A stretch of DNA of 10,112 bases, from NCBI GenBank assembly GCA_031276435.1, contig JAISNB010000035.1, positions 1 to 10,112 of the forward strand, in the 5' to 3' direction. How positions within the stretch are numbered: position 1 is the stretch's first letter; every line of letters starts with the position of its first letter. The position numbers were made by a program, and so were the translations under genes. The stretch is from Burkholderiaceae bacterium (GTDB lineage Bacteria > Pseudomonadota > Gammaproteobacteria > Burkholderiales > Burkholderiaceae_C). The notes under the pieces are model-generated. The model was not told the origin of the DNA and searched no databases. It saw only the letters and a list, made by a program, of their open reading frames with translations. This document shows positions 1-6,215 of this stretch, piece by piece.

Positions 1-77
1 GTGTCTGGCTTTTTGCGCGGCTGCCGCGCAAATCCGCTGCATCGTGCCATGGACAAAAATCTTGCGGCAACACTGCC
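1..77. other. Left-edge stretch downstream of the sulfurtransferase, with a perfect palindrome
   Basis: No gene can be called here. Positions 12-20 (TTTGCGCGG) and 24-32 (CCGCGCAAA) form a perfect 9-bp inverted repeat around a 3-nt loop. No T-run follows it in the direction of sulfurtransferase transcription (minus strand), so it is not a textbook terminator. Closer to the gene, a 4-bp stem (66-69/74-77) is followed on the minus strand by five Ts (59-55), which is a very weak terminator candidate. Minus-strand ATGs at 50 and 42 stay open to the window edge and could begin a next gene, but the coding stretch is too short to judge. Confidence 0.4.
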
Positions 78-974
78 CTAGCCGCGCGCGCAGGGCAGGC
101 TGGGGGTGTGGCGGCACCATTCGCTCCAGCCGCCCGCGTAAAAGCCGACCACTGGCGCAAAGCCCGCGATTTCCATGGCCAGGATGTTGGGCGTTGCCGT
201 GACGCCGCTGCCGCAGTGGTGCACCACGTGGGCGATGTCGCGCCCGGCCAGAAGCTGCGCCCATTCGGCCTTGAGCATGACGGCGCTTTTGAAGCGCCCG
301 TTGGCGCAGAAGTTGTCGGTGTAGGGCCGGTTGAGCGCGCCCGGAATGTGGCCGGCCACCGGGTCCAGCGGTTCCACGTCGCCCTTGAAGCGGGGCGTGG
401 CGCGCGCGTCTACCACGGTCTGGCTGGGGCGCCCCAGGTTTTGCGCCACTTCGTCGGTCAGCACCAGCCGCCGCCGCGGCTCGCCCAGGGTAAAGCCGCC
501 AGTGGCCTGTACCGCCGCCGCCGGGCCTTGTTGCAGCGCGCCGCCCGCTTCTTCCCAGGCGGCCAGGCCGCCGTCGAGTACGGCCACGGCGTCGTGCCCC
601 AGCCATTTGAGCATCCACCACAGGCGCGCGCTGAAGCTGCTGTCGTTGCGGTCGTAGGCCACCACCTGTGTGTTGTTTTGCATGCCCTGCGCGCGCAGCC
701 ACTGCGCCAGCCGCTTTCTCTGGGGCAAGGGGTGGCGTCCGCCATTGACGGCGGCAGCGCCGCCGGGGGGGGCATCGCTGGCGGCGGCGGCAGCGCTCAG
801 GTCGCGCTCCAGATGCGCTTGCCGGCTTGCGGCGATGTGTTTTTCAAGAAACATCGCGTCGGCCTTGCTGGCATCGGCCAGATCAAAGCTGCAATCGAAT
901 ACCAGTACGGGCGTGTGCGCCTGGCGTTTGAAGAGGGTTTGCAGTTGCTTGGGGTCTACGAGTGTGGTGTACAT
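78..974 (-). CDS. sseA: 3-mercaptopyruvate/thiosulfate sulfurtransferase (two rhodanese domains)
   Basis: This 298-residue protein transfers a sulfane sulfur from 3-mercaptopyruvate (or thiosulfate) through a cysteine persulfide to an acceptor such as cyanide or a thiol, probably in the cytoplasm. The N-terminal rhodanese domain (about residues 1-145) carries VFDCSFDLAD, GRHPLP (79-84) and RLWWMLKWLGHDAVAVLDGG, and has no catalytic cysteine. The C-terminal domain (about 165-290) has VVDAR, GHIPGALN and the active loop C254-G-S-G-V-T-A. CGSGV is typical of mercaptopyruvate sulfurtransferases, whereas thiosulfate-type enzymes usually have CRKGV. Length fits the family (about 280-300). I chose the ATG at 974 because family similarity begins there; the frame stays open upstream only as a shadow of the permease gene. 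No clear Shine-Dalgarno precedes it, so translation may be coupled to the permease gene, which it overlaps by 19 nt. A C8 run lies in the Ala/Gly-rich linker (residues 60-79). Confidence 0.9.
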   Translation of the reverse strand: MYTTLVDPKQLQTLFKRQAHTPVLVFDCSFDLADASKADAMFLEKHIAASRQAHLERDLSAAAAASDAPPGGAAAVNGGRHPLPQRKRLAQWLRAQGMQNNTQVVAYDRNDSSFSARLWWMLKWLGHDAVAVLDGGLAAWEEAGGALQQGPAAAVQATGGFTLGEPRRRLVLTDEVAQNLGRPSQTVVDARATPRFKGDVEPLDPVAGHIPGALNRPYTDNFCANGRFKSAVMLKAEWAQLLAGRDIAHVVHHCGSGVTATPNILAMEIAGFAPVVGFYAGGWSEWCRHTPSLPCARG

Positions 975-1888
975 CGGTTGTGACAGGGGGGCAGGGTTTG
1001 AATTTCTTCCGGCGGCCTGGCAGGCAGGGCGCGTGCGCGCAAAACCGTGGCGGCAATGCCGCTGGCGATGATGAGCGCGATGCCCAACCAGCCCATCCAC
1101 GCGATGGGGTTGTGAAACAGCAGCAGACCGTACAGGGCCGCGAAAACAATGCCGGAGTATTGCAGATTGGCGACCACCATGGTGGCGCCGCGCGTGTAGG
1201 CGCGCGTCAGGCTCCATTGGCCCAGCGCGGCCAGCACGCCAATGGGCAGCAGCCACGCGGCGGCGGGCCAGCGCCAGGCGTGCGCGCCGCCGGTGCAAAG
1301 CATGCCAATCAGCCCGGTCAGGCTGGCGCCGACGGAAAAATAGAACACCACGCGCACTTCAGGCTCGCCCAGGCGGCCCAGCGCGGCCACCTGCATGTAG
1401 GCCAGCGCGGCCATCAGGCCCGAGAGCAGGCCGATCAGCCCGGCGAAAAGCTGGTTTTGCCCAAGCGTGGGGCGCAGCATCATGACCACGCCGACAAAGC
1501 TGAACATCACCGCCGCAATCAATGGGCCTTGGCGTCGGATGTCCGCGCCGCTGCCCGTTGCCAGTGTGCCGCCAACCAGGAAGACGGCCATCCAAATGCC
1601 GCTCATGTAGTTGAGCGTCATGGCCGTGGCCAGCGGCAGTTTGGCAATGGCGTAGAACCAGAACACCAGCGCCGTCACGCCCACCACGTTGCGCCACAGG
1701 TGCATCAGCGGCACCGAGGTGCGCAGCGAAACGTGATTCGCGCGCGCCATCCAGGCCATGAAAAACACGCCCACGATGCCGCGGTAGAAGGTGATTTCAA
1801 ACGCGTTGTAGCTGGCCGACGCGAATTTGACGCCCACCGCCATCGAGGCAAAAAAGAAGGCGCCAGCGATCATCCAGGCTGCTTGCAT
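956..1888 (-). CDS. EamA/DMT-family permease, 10 transmembrane helices
   Basis: A 310-residue inner-membrane protein of the drug/metabolite transporter superfamily, built from two EamA repeats of about five helices each. Repeat 1 (about residues 1-138) contains FYRGIVG (35-41) and an AIAKLPLATAMTLNYM segment (80-95), followed by GVVMMLRP at its end. Repeat 2 (about 145-285) contains QWSLTRAYTRGATMVVANLQYSG (224-246), the usual position of the second EamA signature, and a closing helix WLGIALIIASGIAATVL. The tail (286-310) is hydrophilic. The substrate cannot be told from sequence; family members export amino acids, nucleobase-like metabolites or drugs. I chose ATG 1888 because the hydrophobic first helix starts directly there. 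An in-frame ATG at 1954 would add 22 polar residues and has no ribosome site. Its 3' end overlaps the sulfurtransferase start, so the two probably share a transcript; a role in handling sulfur compounds would be conjecture. Confidence 0.88.
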   Translation of the reverse strand: MQAAWMIAGAFFFASMAVGVKFASASYNAFEITFYRGIVGVFFMAWMARANHVSLRTSVPLMHLWRNVVGVTALVFWFYAIAKLPLATAMTLNYMSGIWMAVFLVGGTLATGSGADIRRQGPLIAAVMFSFVGVVMMLRPTLGQNQLFAGLIGLLSGLMAALAYMQVAALGRLGEPEVRVVFYFSVGASLTGLIGMLCTGGAHAWRWPAAAWLLPIGVLAALGQWSLTRAYTRGATMVVANLQYSGIVFAALYGLLLFHNPIAWMGWLGIALIIASGIAATVLRARALPARPPEEIQTLPPCHNRCTPHS

Positions 1889-1896
1889 GGGCGCTG

Positions 1897-1902
1897 ATTG
1901 TA
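1897..1902 (-). promoter_or_regulatory. Possible -10 element of the permease gene
   Basis: The minus strand reads TACAAT (one mismatch to TATAAT) 8 nt before the ATG at 1888. Transcription would start about 1-2 nt before the start codon, giving a nearly leaderless mRNA, which would agree with the absence of a Shine-Dalgarno sequence. No convincing -35 box lies at 16-18 bp spacing (the best is CCGCCA), so the call is tentative. Confidence 0.3.
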
Positions 1903-2075
1903 GGGCAGGCGCGCACGGCTGGCGGCTGCGCTGCAAAAGCGCAGGGCGCTGCATAAACAGGAGCGCGTCCGCGCCCTGTCAGGGCACAGGTATCTACACA
2001 CAGCAGGCAGATATTTTCGGGAGCGTGGGCATCCTGCCCGCTGGTTTATGGCGTGCGTTTCCCTGTGCGGGCGCG

Positions 2076-2102
2076 CAGGGGCGAGTTTCAAACCCGCCCC
2101 TG
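2076..2102. repeat. 27-bp imperfect palindrome (13-bp arms)
   Basis: The arms CAGGGGCGAGTTT (2076-2088) and AAACCCGCCCCTG (2090-2102) pair with a single mismatch around one central base. It is near-symmetric on both strands and has no T-tract, so it is more likely a dispersed REP-like repeat or structured element than a terminator. Confidence 0.5.
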
Positions 2103-2201
2103 CTGCACAGATGATGGCGCTTGCTGCCTGCTGCCAACCCCTGCGCTCCGGTGGGCTACGCCGTACCCAGAAAAAAACGGCACCCCTGCGCAAACGCCGT
2201 A

Positions 2202-2241
2202 TGGATTGCCACGGGGCCAAAGCCCCTCGCAATGACGAGCG
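2202..2241. repeat. CGTCATTG/GCAATCC-type palindromic element, copy 1
   Basis: On the plus strand the element starts TGGATTGCC and ends GCAATGACG. Inside, ATTGC (2205-2209) pairs with GCAAT (2229-2233), and GGGGC (2213-2217) pairs with GCCCC (2222-2226) around a CAAA loop. This is the same family as the elements at 2397-2518, 2571-2590 and 9151-9190. Similar CGTCATTGCGAG...GCAATCC intergenic repeats occur in many bacteria. Confidence 0.65.
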
Positions 2242-2276
2242 TTTTTGGGTTGCAGAAAAAATCACTGTTCGCTTTC

Positions 2277-2366
2277 CCGAACTCTCCCCCCGCTGTGTAG
2301 ATACCTATGCCCAAAGGGGAGGGGGCAATATGCTCCCCTCTCCACTTGTGGAGAGGGGACGAGGGA
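2277..2366 (-). repeat. Left copy of the operon-flanking repeat (inverted relative to the right copies)
   Basis: Read along the plus strand, this stretch matches the reverse complement of 9313-9389. Shared blocks are CCGA(A/C)CTCTCCCC, then CCCAAA-GGGGAGGGG and CAATATGC, then a hairpin CCCTCTCCA(C/T)TTGTGGAGA(G/A)GGG. The left copy carries extra bases (about 2290-2309) containing the GTGTAGATACC repeat, where the right copy has only a few. Within it, 2334-2345 and 2348-2359 form a perfect 12-bp inverted repeat with a 2-nt TT centre. Confidence 0.65.
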
Positions 2367-2396
2367 AGAAGCAAATGGAGATGGCGTACCTGCCCC

Positions 2397-2518
2397 CGTC
2401 ATTGCGGGGAGCACGAAGCGCGACGCGGCAATCCATGAGGTGATTCAATTTTCCGAAACGTCGGAACAGGCTGCAAAACTCTGGATTGCCACGCGCCCTG
2501 CGGGCACTCACAATGACG
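2397..2518. repeat. 122-bp composite palindrome made of two inverted CGTCATTG elements
   Basis: The ends CGTCATTG (2397-2404) and CAATGACG (2511-2518) are inverted copies. GGCAATCCA (2427-2435) mirrors TGGATTGCC (2482-2490), and TTCCGA (2451-2456) mirrors TCGGAA (2461-2466) around AACG. The inner two pairs share one centre at 2458.5 exactly; the outermost pair is displaced by one base, which implies a 2-nt indel in one arm. The remainder of the arms is only partly complementary. It codes for nothing and would fold into a long hairpin as RNA or extruded DNA. Confidence 0.65.
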
Positions 2519-2570
2519 AAAGGAAGGAGTGCGCCTTGCGACATTTCTTGCAGTACGCGCTGCCCCGCAT

Positions 2571-2590
2571 TGTCATTGCCTCCGTGAGGA
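2571..2590. repeat. Partial CGTCATTG-type element
   Basis: TGTCATTGCCTCC is followed by GTGAGGAGG. Only the left half of the element is recognisable; it then runs into a GGGTTGGGAGAGGGG stretch of the other repeat family, so it looks truncated by it. Confidence 0.4.
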
Positions 2591-2678
2591 GGGTTGGGAG
2601 AGGGGCGCTTCCACACAAAGCGCGCGGCGCTTGAATCACAGCGTTGCACTACCCTCTCTCACCCCTGCCGGAGCACTT

Positions 2679-2697
2679 TCTCCCACTTTGTGGGAGA
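2679..2697. repeat. CTCCCAC/GTGGGAG hairpin of the pyrimidine-arm family
   Basis: TCTCCCAC (2679-2686) and GTGGGAGA (2690-2697) are perfect 8-bp arms around TTT, extended imperfectly by CTT and GAGAAAG on either side. Similar CT-rich/GA-rich hairpins occur at 2334-2359, 9250-9271 and in the array at 9355-9720. Confidence 0.5.
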
Positions 2698-2946
2698 GAG
2701 AAAGGCAAGCGGCTTTTCCGGCGTTTCGGCTTGCGCCTTGGCGTTCGAGGTGCTTGCCTCATGGACTGCGCTGCGCCGCTTCGCTCCCCCGCAGTGCCAC
2801 GGTAAGAGGCAGTGCCTTGTCACCCCGCGGCGGCAGCGGCCGTGTGCTTTCATTCTGATAGCTGCGTGCGCAATATCCACAACAAAAAGACGACTTTCTT
2901 TGGATGCAGTGGCCGTTTTTTGCCCAAGCTCCGATAGACTACGCGA

Positions 2947-5868
2947 ATGTCCCTTTTGCAACTTTTGCTGCTCCCGTTTGCCGGTAGCGTGCTGGCGGCG
3001 CTGTTGCCGACGCACGCGCGCAACACGGCGGCAACGTTGTCAGCGCTGGTGGCCGCGCTGGGAGCGGCGCAGGTGCTGTGGCTGTTTCCCGGTCTGCAAA
3101 GCGCAGTCGTGCTGCGGCAGGATGTTGCGTGGGTTCCGTCGATCGGGCTTGATCTGGCCTTGCGCATGGACGGGCTGGCCTGGATGTTCGCGCTGCTGGT
3201 GACGGGCATCGGTTTTCTGGTGGCGCTGTATGCGCGCTATTACATGTCGCGCGAAGATCCGGTGCCGCGTTTTTTCTCGTTCTTCCTGGCTTTCATGGGC
3301 GCTATGCTGGGCGTGGTGCTCTCGGGCAACCTGATTCAACTGGTGTTTTTCTGGGAGCTGACCAGCCTGTTTTCGTTTCTGCTGATTGGCTACTGGCACC
3401 ACCGCAAGGATGCACGGCGCGGCGCGCGCATGGCGCTGACGGTGACCGGCGCGGGCGGTCTGGCCATGCTGGCTGGCGTTTTGATGCTGGGCCACATGGT
3501 TGGCAGTTACAGCCTGGATGTGGTGCTGGCCGCGGGCGATGCCGTTCGCGCGCACGCGCTGTACCGCCCGGCCCTGGTGCTGATTTTGCTGGGTGCGCTG
3601 AGCAAGAGCGCGCAGTTTCCGTTCCATTTCTGGCTGCCGCGCGCCATGGCCGCGCCCACGCCGGTTTCGGCTTACCTGCATTCGGCCACCATGGTCAAGG
3701 CTGGCGTGTTTTTGCTGGCGCGGTTGTGGCCCGCGCTGTCGGGTACGCCCGAGTGGTTCTGGCTGGTCAGCGGCACGGGCGCCATCACGCTGCTGCTGGG
3801 CGCGTATCTGGCGCTGTTCCAGAACGATTTGAAGGCCCTGCTGGCCTATTCCACCATCAGCCACCTCGGGCTGATTACCCTGCTGCTGGGACTCAACCGC
3901 GATCTGGCCGCTGTGGCCGCCGTGTTTCATGTGATGAATCACGCCACTTTCAAGGCGTCGCTGTTCATGGCCGCGGGCATCATCGACCATGAGACTGGCA
4001 CGCGCAATTTGCGCAAGCTCGGCGGCCTGTACAAGGTCATGCCCATTACGGGCACGCTGGCTTTTGTTGCCAGCGCGGCCATGGCGGGCGTGCCGCTGGC
4101 CAACGGTTTTTTGTCCAAGGAGATGTTTTTTTCGGAGACCATCCAGATCGACGATGGCGGCTGGCTCAACTTTGCCTTGCCCACGCTGGCGACGCTGGCC
4201 GGTTTGCTTGGTGTGGCGTATTCGCTGCGTTTTGCCGTAGGCGCTTTTCTTGGCCCCAGGTCGCACGCCTTGCCGCGCGAGCCGCACGAGCCTGTGCGCT
4301 GGATGCGCGCGCCCATCGAGGTGCTGGTGGTGCTGTGCCTGGTGGTGGGCGTTGCGCCGCAGTGGTCGATTGGCCCGGCGCTGGCGCTGGCCGCTGAGCC
4401 TGTGGTCAGTGGCCGTTTGCCGCATTACAACCTGGCTTTGTGGCATGGCTTGAGCAAACCGTTTGTGATGAGTCTGGCGGCCATGGCGGGCGGCATTGTG
4501 CTGTACCGGCTGCTGGCGTCTTTTTTCCGCTCTGATCGCTTGCTCAGGGCGCCTTTGCTGGGCCGCCTGAACGGCGAGCGCCTTTTTCACTGCGCGCTGG
4601 TGGCGCTGGATAGGCTGGCGCGCTGGGCGCAAGGCAATCTGACCACCAACCGCCTGCAAGTGCAGATGCTGCTCATGGTGGTGGCCGCCTCGGTGGCCGC
4701 CACCGTTTGCCTGTTGCCCGACGGGCTGACCTGGGGCAATCGCGCCCGCGTGCCCGCCAACACGGCCTTTGCGCTGATGTGGCTGGCTGGCGGCATTTGC
4801 GCCGTGGCCGCCGCGTGGATGGCCAAGTTCCAGCGGCTGGCGGCATTGATCATGCTCGGTGGCGTGGGCCTGACGGTGAGCCTGACTTTCCTGTGGTTTT
4901 CCGCGCCCGATCTGGCGCTGACCCAACTGACCGTCGAGGTGGTGACCACCATCCTGTTTTTGCTCGGCCTGCGCTGGCTGCCCAAGCGCCGCAAGGAGGA
5001 AGAGGCGCCGCTCAGGCTCATGGTGCGGCTGCGCCGCGCGCGCGATTTGCTGATTTCCGTGCTCACGGGCCTGGGCATGGCCGCCATCGCCTATGCCATG
5101 CTGACGCGCCCGGCGCCGCAAAGCATCTCGCCGTTCTACATCGAGCGCGCGCTGCCCGAAGGCGGCGGCACCAACGTGGTCAACGTGATGATTGTGGACT
5201 TTCGCGCGCTGGACACCTTTGGCGAGATTTGCGTGCTCTCCATCGTGGCCCTGACCATTTACGCGCTGCTGCGCCGCTTCCGTCCGCCGCGCGAGATGGA
5301 GCAAAGGCCGCCGCAGCAACGCTTGGCGCCTGCCGATTTGCTGACCGATCTGTCCAACCCGCGCACCGCCGCCGACACCGCCGTGGGCTACCTAATGGTT
5401 CCCGCCGTGCTCGCACGTTTGCTGCTGCCCATTGCCGCCATGGTGGCCGTGTACCTGTTTTTGCGCGGACACAACCAGCCCGGCGGCGGCTTTGTGGCGG
5501 GACTGGTGGTTTCCATTGCCTTTCTCATCCAGTACATCGTCGCTGGCGCGCGCTGGGTCGAGGCGCATTTGCGGCTCGATGTGATGCGCTGGACGGGCGC
5601 CGGACTGGTCATTGCCGCGCTCACAGGCATGGGTTCGTGGTGGTTTGGCTATCCCTTCATGACCACGCACACCGTGCACGTCACGCTGCCGCTGCTTGGC
5701 CGGTTGCACCTGGCCAGCGCCCTGTTTTTTGATCTGGGCGTGTTTGCCGTGGTCGTCGGATCGACGCTGCTGATTCTGACCGCCATGGCCCACCAGTCGG
5801 TGCGCAGCTACCGCGCCCCGAGCACCGGCGCCGAAGAGCTGGGCGCAACCCGGAAGGCGGCGCGCTGA
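2947..5868 (+). CDS. mnhA: Na+(K+)/H+ antiporter subunit A, fused A-B form
   Basis: A 973-residue inner-membrane protein, the largest subunit of the Mrp/Mnh/Pha antiporter, in the group 2 form where subunits A and B are one chain (as in rhizobial PhaAB). Residues about 1-500 are the NuoL/ND5-like part. Key charged residues visible in the expected helices are E137 (FFWELTS), K220 (LSKSAQFPFHFWLP), H245 and K251 (HSATMVKAG), K336 (HATFKASLF) and K391 (GFLSKEMFF). Residues about 600-775 are the A C-terminal domain ending in DFRALDTFGE (D751, D756, E760). Residues about 790-955 are the MnhB part with GHNQPGGGF (841-849). The start at 2947 gives the usual LLLLPFAGSVLAALLP first helix; its Shine-Dalgarno is poor. 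It heads the operon, and mnhC starts 1 nt after its stop. Whether Na+ or K+ is carried cannot be told. Confidence 0.95.
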   Translation: MSLLQLLLLPFAGSVLAALLPTHARNTAATLSALVAALGAAQVLWLFPGLQSAVVLRQDVAWVPSIGLDLALRMDGLAWMFALLVTGIGFLVALYARYYMSREDPVPRFFSFFLAFMGAMLGVVLSGNLIQLVFFWELTSLFSFLLIGYWHHRKDARRGARMALTVTGAGGLAMLAGVLMLGHMVGSYSLDVVLAAGDAVRAHALYRPALVLILLGALSKSAQFPFHFWLPRAMAAPTPVSAYLHSATMVKAGVFLLARLWPALSGTPEWFWLVSGTGAITLLLGAYLALFQNDLKALLAYSTISHLGLITLLLGLNRDLAAVAAVFHVMNHATFKASLFMAAGIIDHETGTRNLRKLGGLYKVMPITGTLAFVASAAMAGVPLANGFLSKEMFFSETIQIDDGGWLNFALPTLATLAGLLGVAYSLRFAVGAFLGPRSHALPREPHEPVRWMRAPIEVLVVLCLVVGVAPQWSIGPALALAAEPVVSGRLPHYNLALWHGLSKPFVMSLAAMAGGIVLYRLLASFFRSDRLLRAPLLGRLNGERLFHCALVALDRLARWAQGNLTTNRLQVQMLLMVVAASVAATVCLLPDGLTWGNRARVPANTAFALMWLAGGICAVAAAWMAKFQRLAALIMLGGVGLTVSLTFLWFSAPDLALTQLTVEVVTTILFLLGLRWLPKRRKEEEAPLRLMVRLRRARDLLISVLTGLGMAAIAYAMLTRPAPQSISPFYIERALPEGGGTNVVNVMIVDFRALDTFGEICVLSIVALTIYALLRRFRPPREMEQRPPQQRLAPADLLTDLSNPRTAADTAVGYLMVPAVLARLLLPIAAMVAVYLFLRGHNQPGGGFVAGLVVSIAFLIQYIVAGARWVEAHLRLDVMRWTGAGLVIAALTGMGSWWFGYPFMTTHTVHVTLPLLGRLHLASALFFDLGVFAVVVGSTLLILTAMAHQSVRSYRAPSTGAEELGATRKAAR

Positions 5869-5869
5869 T

Positions 5870-6214
5870 ATGGAAGTCATCCTGGCCCTGACCATCGGCC
5901 TGCTGGGCGGTTGCGGCGTCTGGCTGATTTTGCGTCCCCGCACTTACCAGGTGCTGATGGGGCTGTCGCTGCTGTCGTATGCCGTCAACCTGTTCATCTT
6001 TGCCATGGGCAGTCTGCTGATTGACCGGCAGCCCATCGTCATCCCCGATCTGAGCGCCAGCCTTGAAAACTACACCGACCCGCTGCCGCAAGCGCTGGTG
6101 CTGACGGCCATCGTGATCGGCTTTGCTACGGCGGCGCTGTTTCTGGTGGTGCTGCTGGCCTCGCGCGGCCTGAGCGATACCGACCACGTTGACGGACAGG
6201 AGCGCGGCGACTGA
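5870..6214 (+). CDS. mnhC: Na+(K+)/H+ antiporter subunit C (NuoK-like)
   Basis: A 114-residue membrane protein with three predicted helices (about 3-21, 28-50, 76-97), homologous to complex I subunit NuoK. The family signature DPLPQALVLTAIVIGFA is present at 70-86, directly after the loop preceding the third helix. Length agrees with the family. It is an essential small subunit that packs between the large A and D subunits. The ATG at 5870 follows the A-subunit stop by one base; GGAAGG (5852-5857) is a fair but somewhat distant ribosome site, so translation is probably coupled. The hydrophilic tail (100-114) is encoded over the Shine-Dalgarno of mnhD. Confidence 0.93.
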   Translation: MEVILALTIGLLGGCGVWLILRPRTYQVLMGLSLLSYAVNLFIFAMGSLLIDRQPIVIPDLSASLENYTDPLPQALVLTAIVIGFATAALFLVVLLASRGLSDTDHVDGQERGD

Positions 6215-6215
6215 C

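Larger units (their letters stand above)
1983..2311. repeat. Inverted pair of about 20-bp GGTATCTACACA repeats enclosing about 290 bp
   Basis: Positions 1983-2004 read GGCACAGGTATCTACACA followed by CAGC. The reverse complement of 2292-2311 reads GGCATAGGTATCTACACAGC. The two differ by one substitution and a 2-nt insertion, and they face each other. The enclosed segment has no gene, but contains the 2076-2102 hairpin and one CGTCATTG-type element. No transposase or convincing target duplication is visible, so a MITE-like origin is only a possibility. Confidence 0.5.
1889..2946. other. Gene-free, repeat-rich intergenic region between the permease gene and the mnh operon
   Basis: About 1,060 bases with no reading frame that looks like a protein: the frames present are short, mutually overlapping and consist of translated repeats. 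Instead the stretch holds several families of small palindromes, listed separately: CGTCATTG/GCAATCC-type elements, CCCTCTCC/GGAGAGGG-type hairpins, a 27-bp hairpin near 2090 and an inverted GGTATCTACACA pair. The mnh promoter must lie in its right part (about 2840-2946), but I cannot place it. The best hexamer, TAGACT at 2935-2940, has no matching -35 and would leave almost no leader. Both flanking units are transcribed away from this region, so it acts as a divergent promoter region enlarged by repeats. Confidence 0.7.

Noticed and set aside
108..983. A 291-codon plus-strand frame opposite the sulfurtransferase
   Set aside because: It is the antisense shadow of a gene with clear rhodanese motifs; its own product has no recognisable domain.
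1983..2311. Insertion sequence
   Set aside because: Inverted ends are present but there is no transposase frame, intact or broken, and no convincing target duplication.
3040..5319. A 759-codon open frame on the minus strand, opposite mnhA
   Set aside because: It lies wholly antisense to the unmistakable A-subunit gene. Its protein is a Gln/His/Arg-rich low-complexity string, as expected from the antisense of GC-rich codons.
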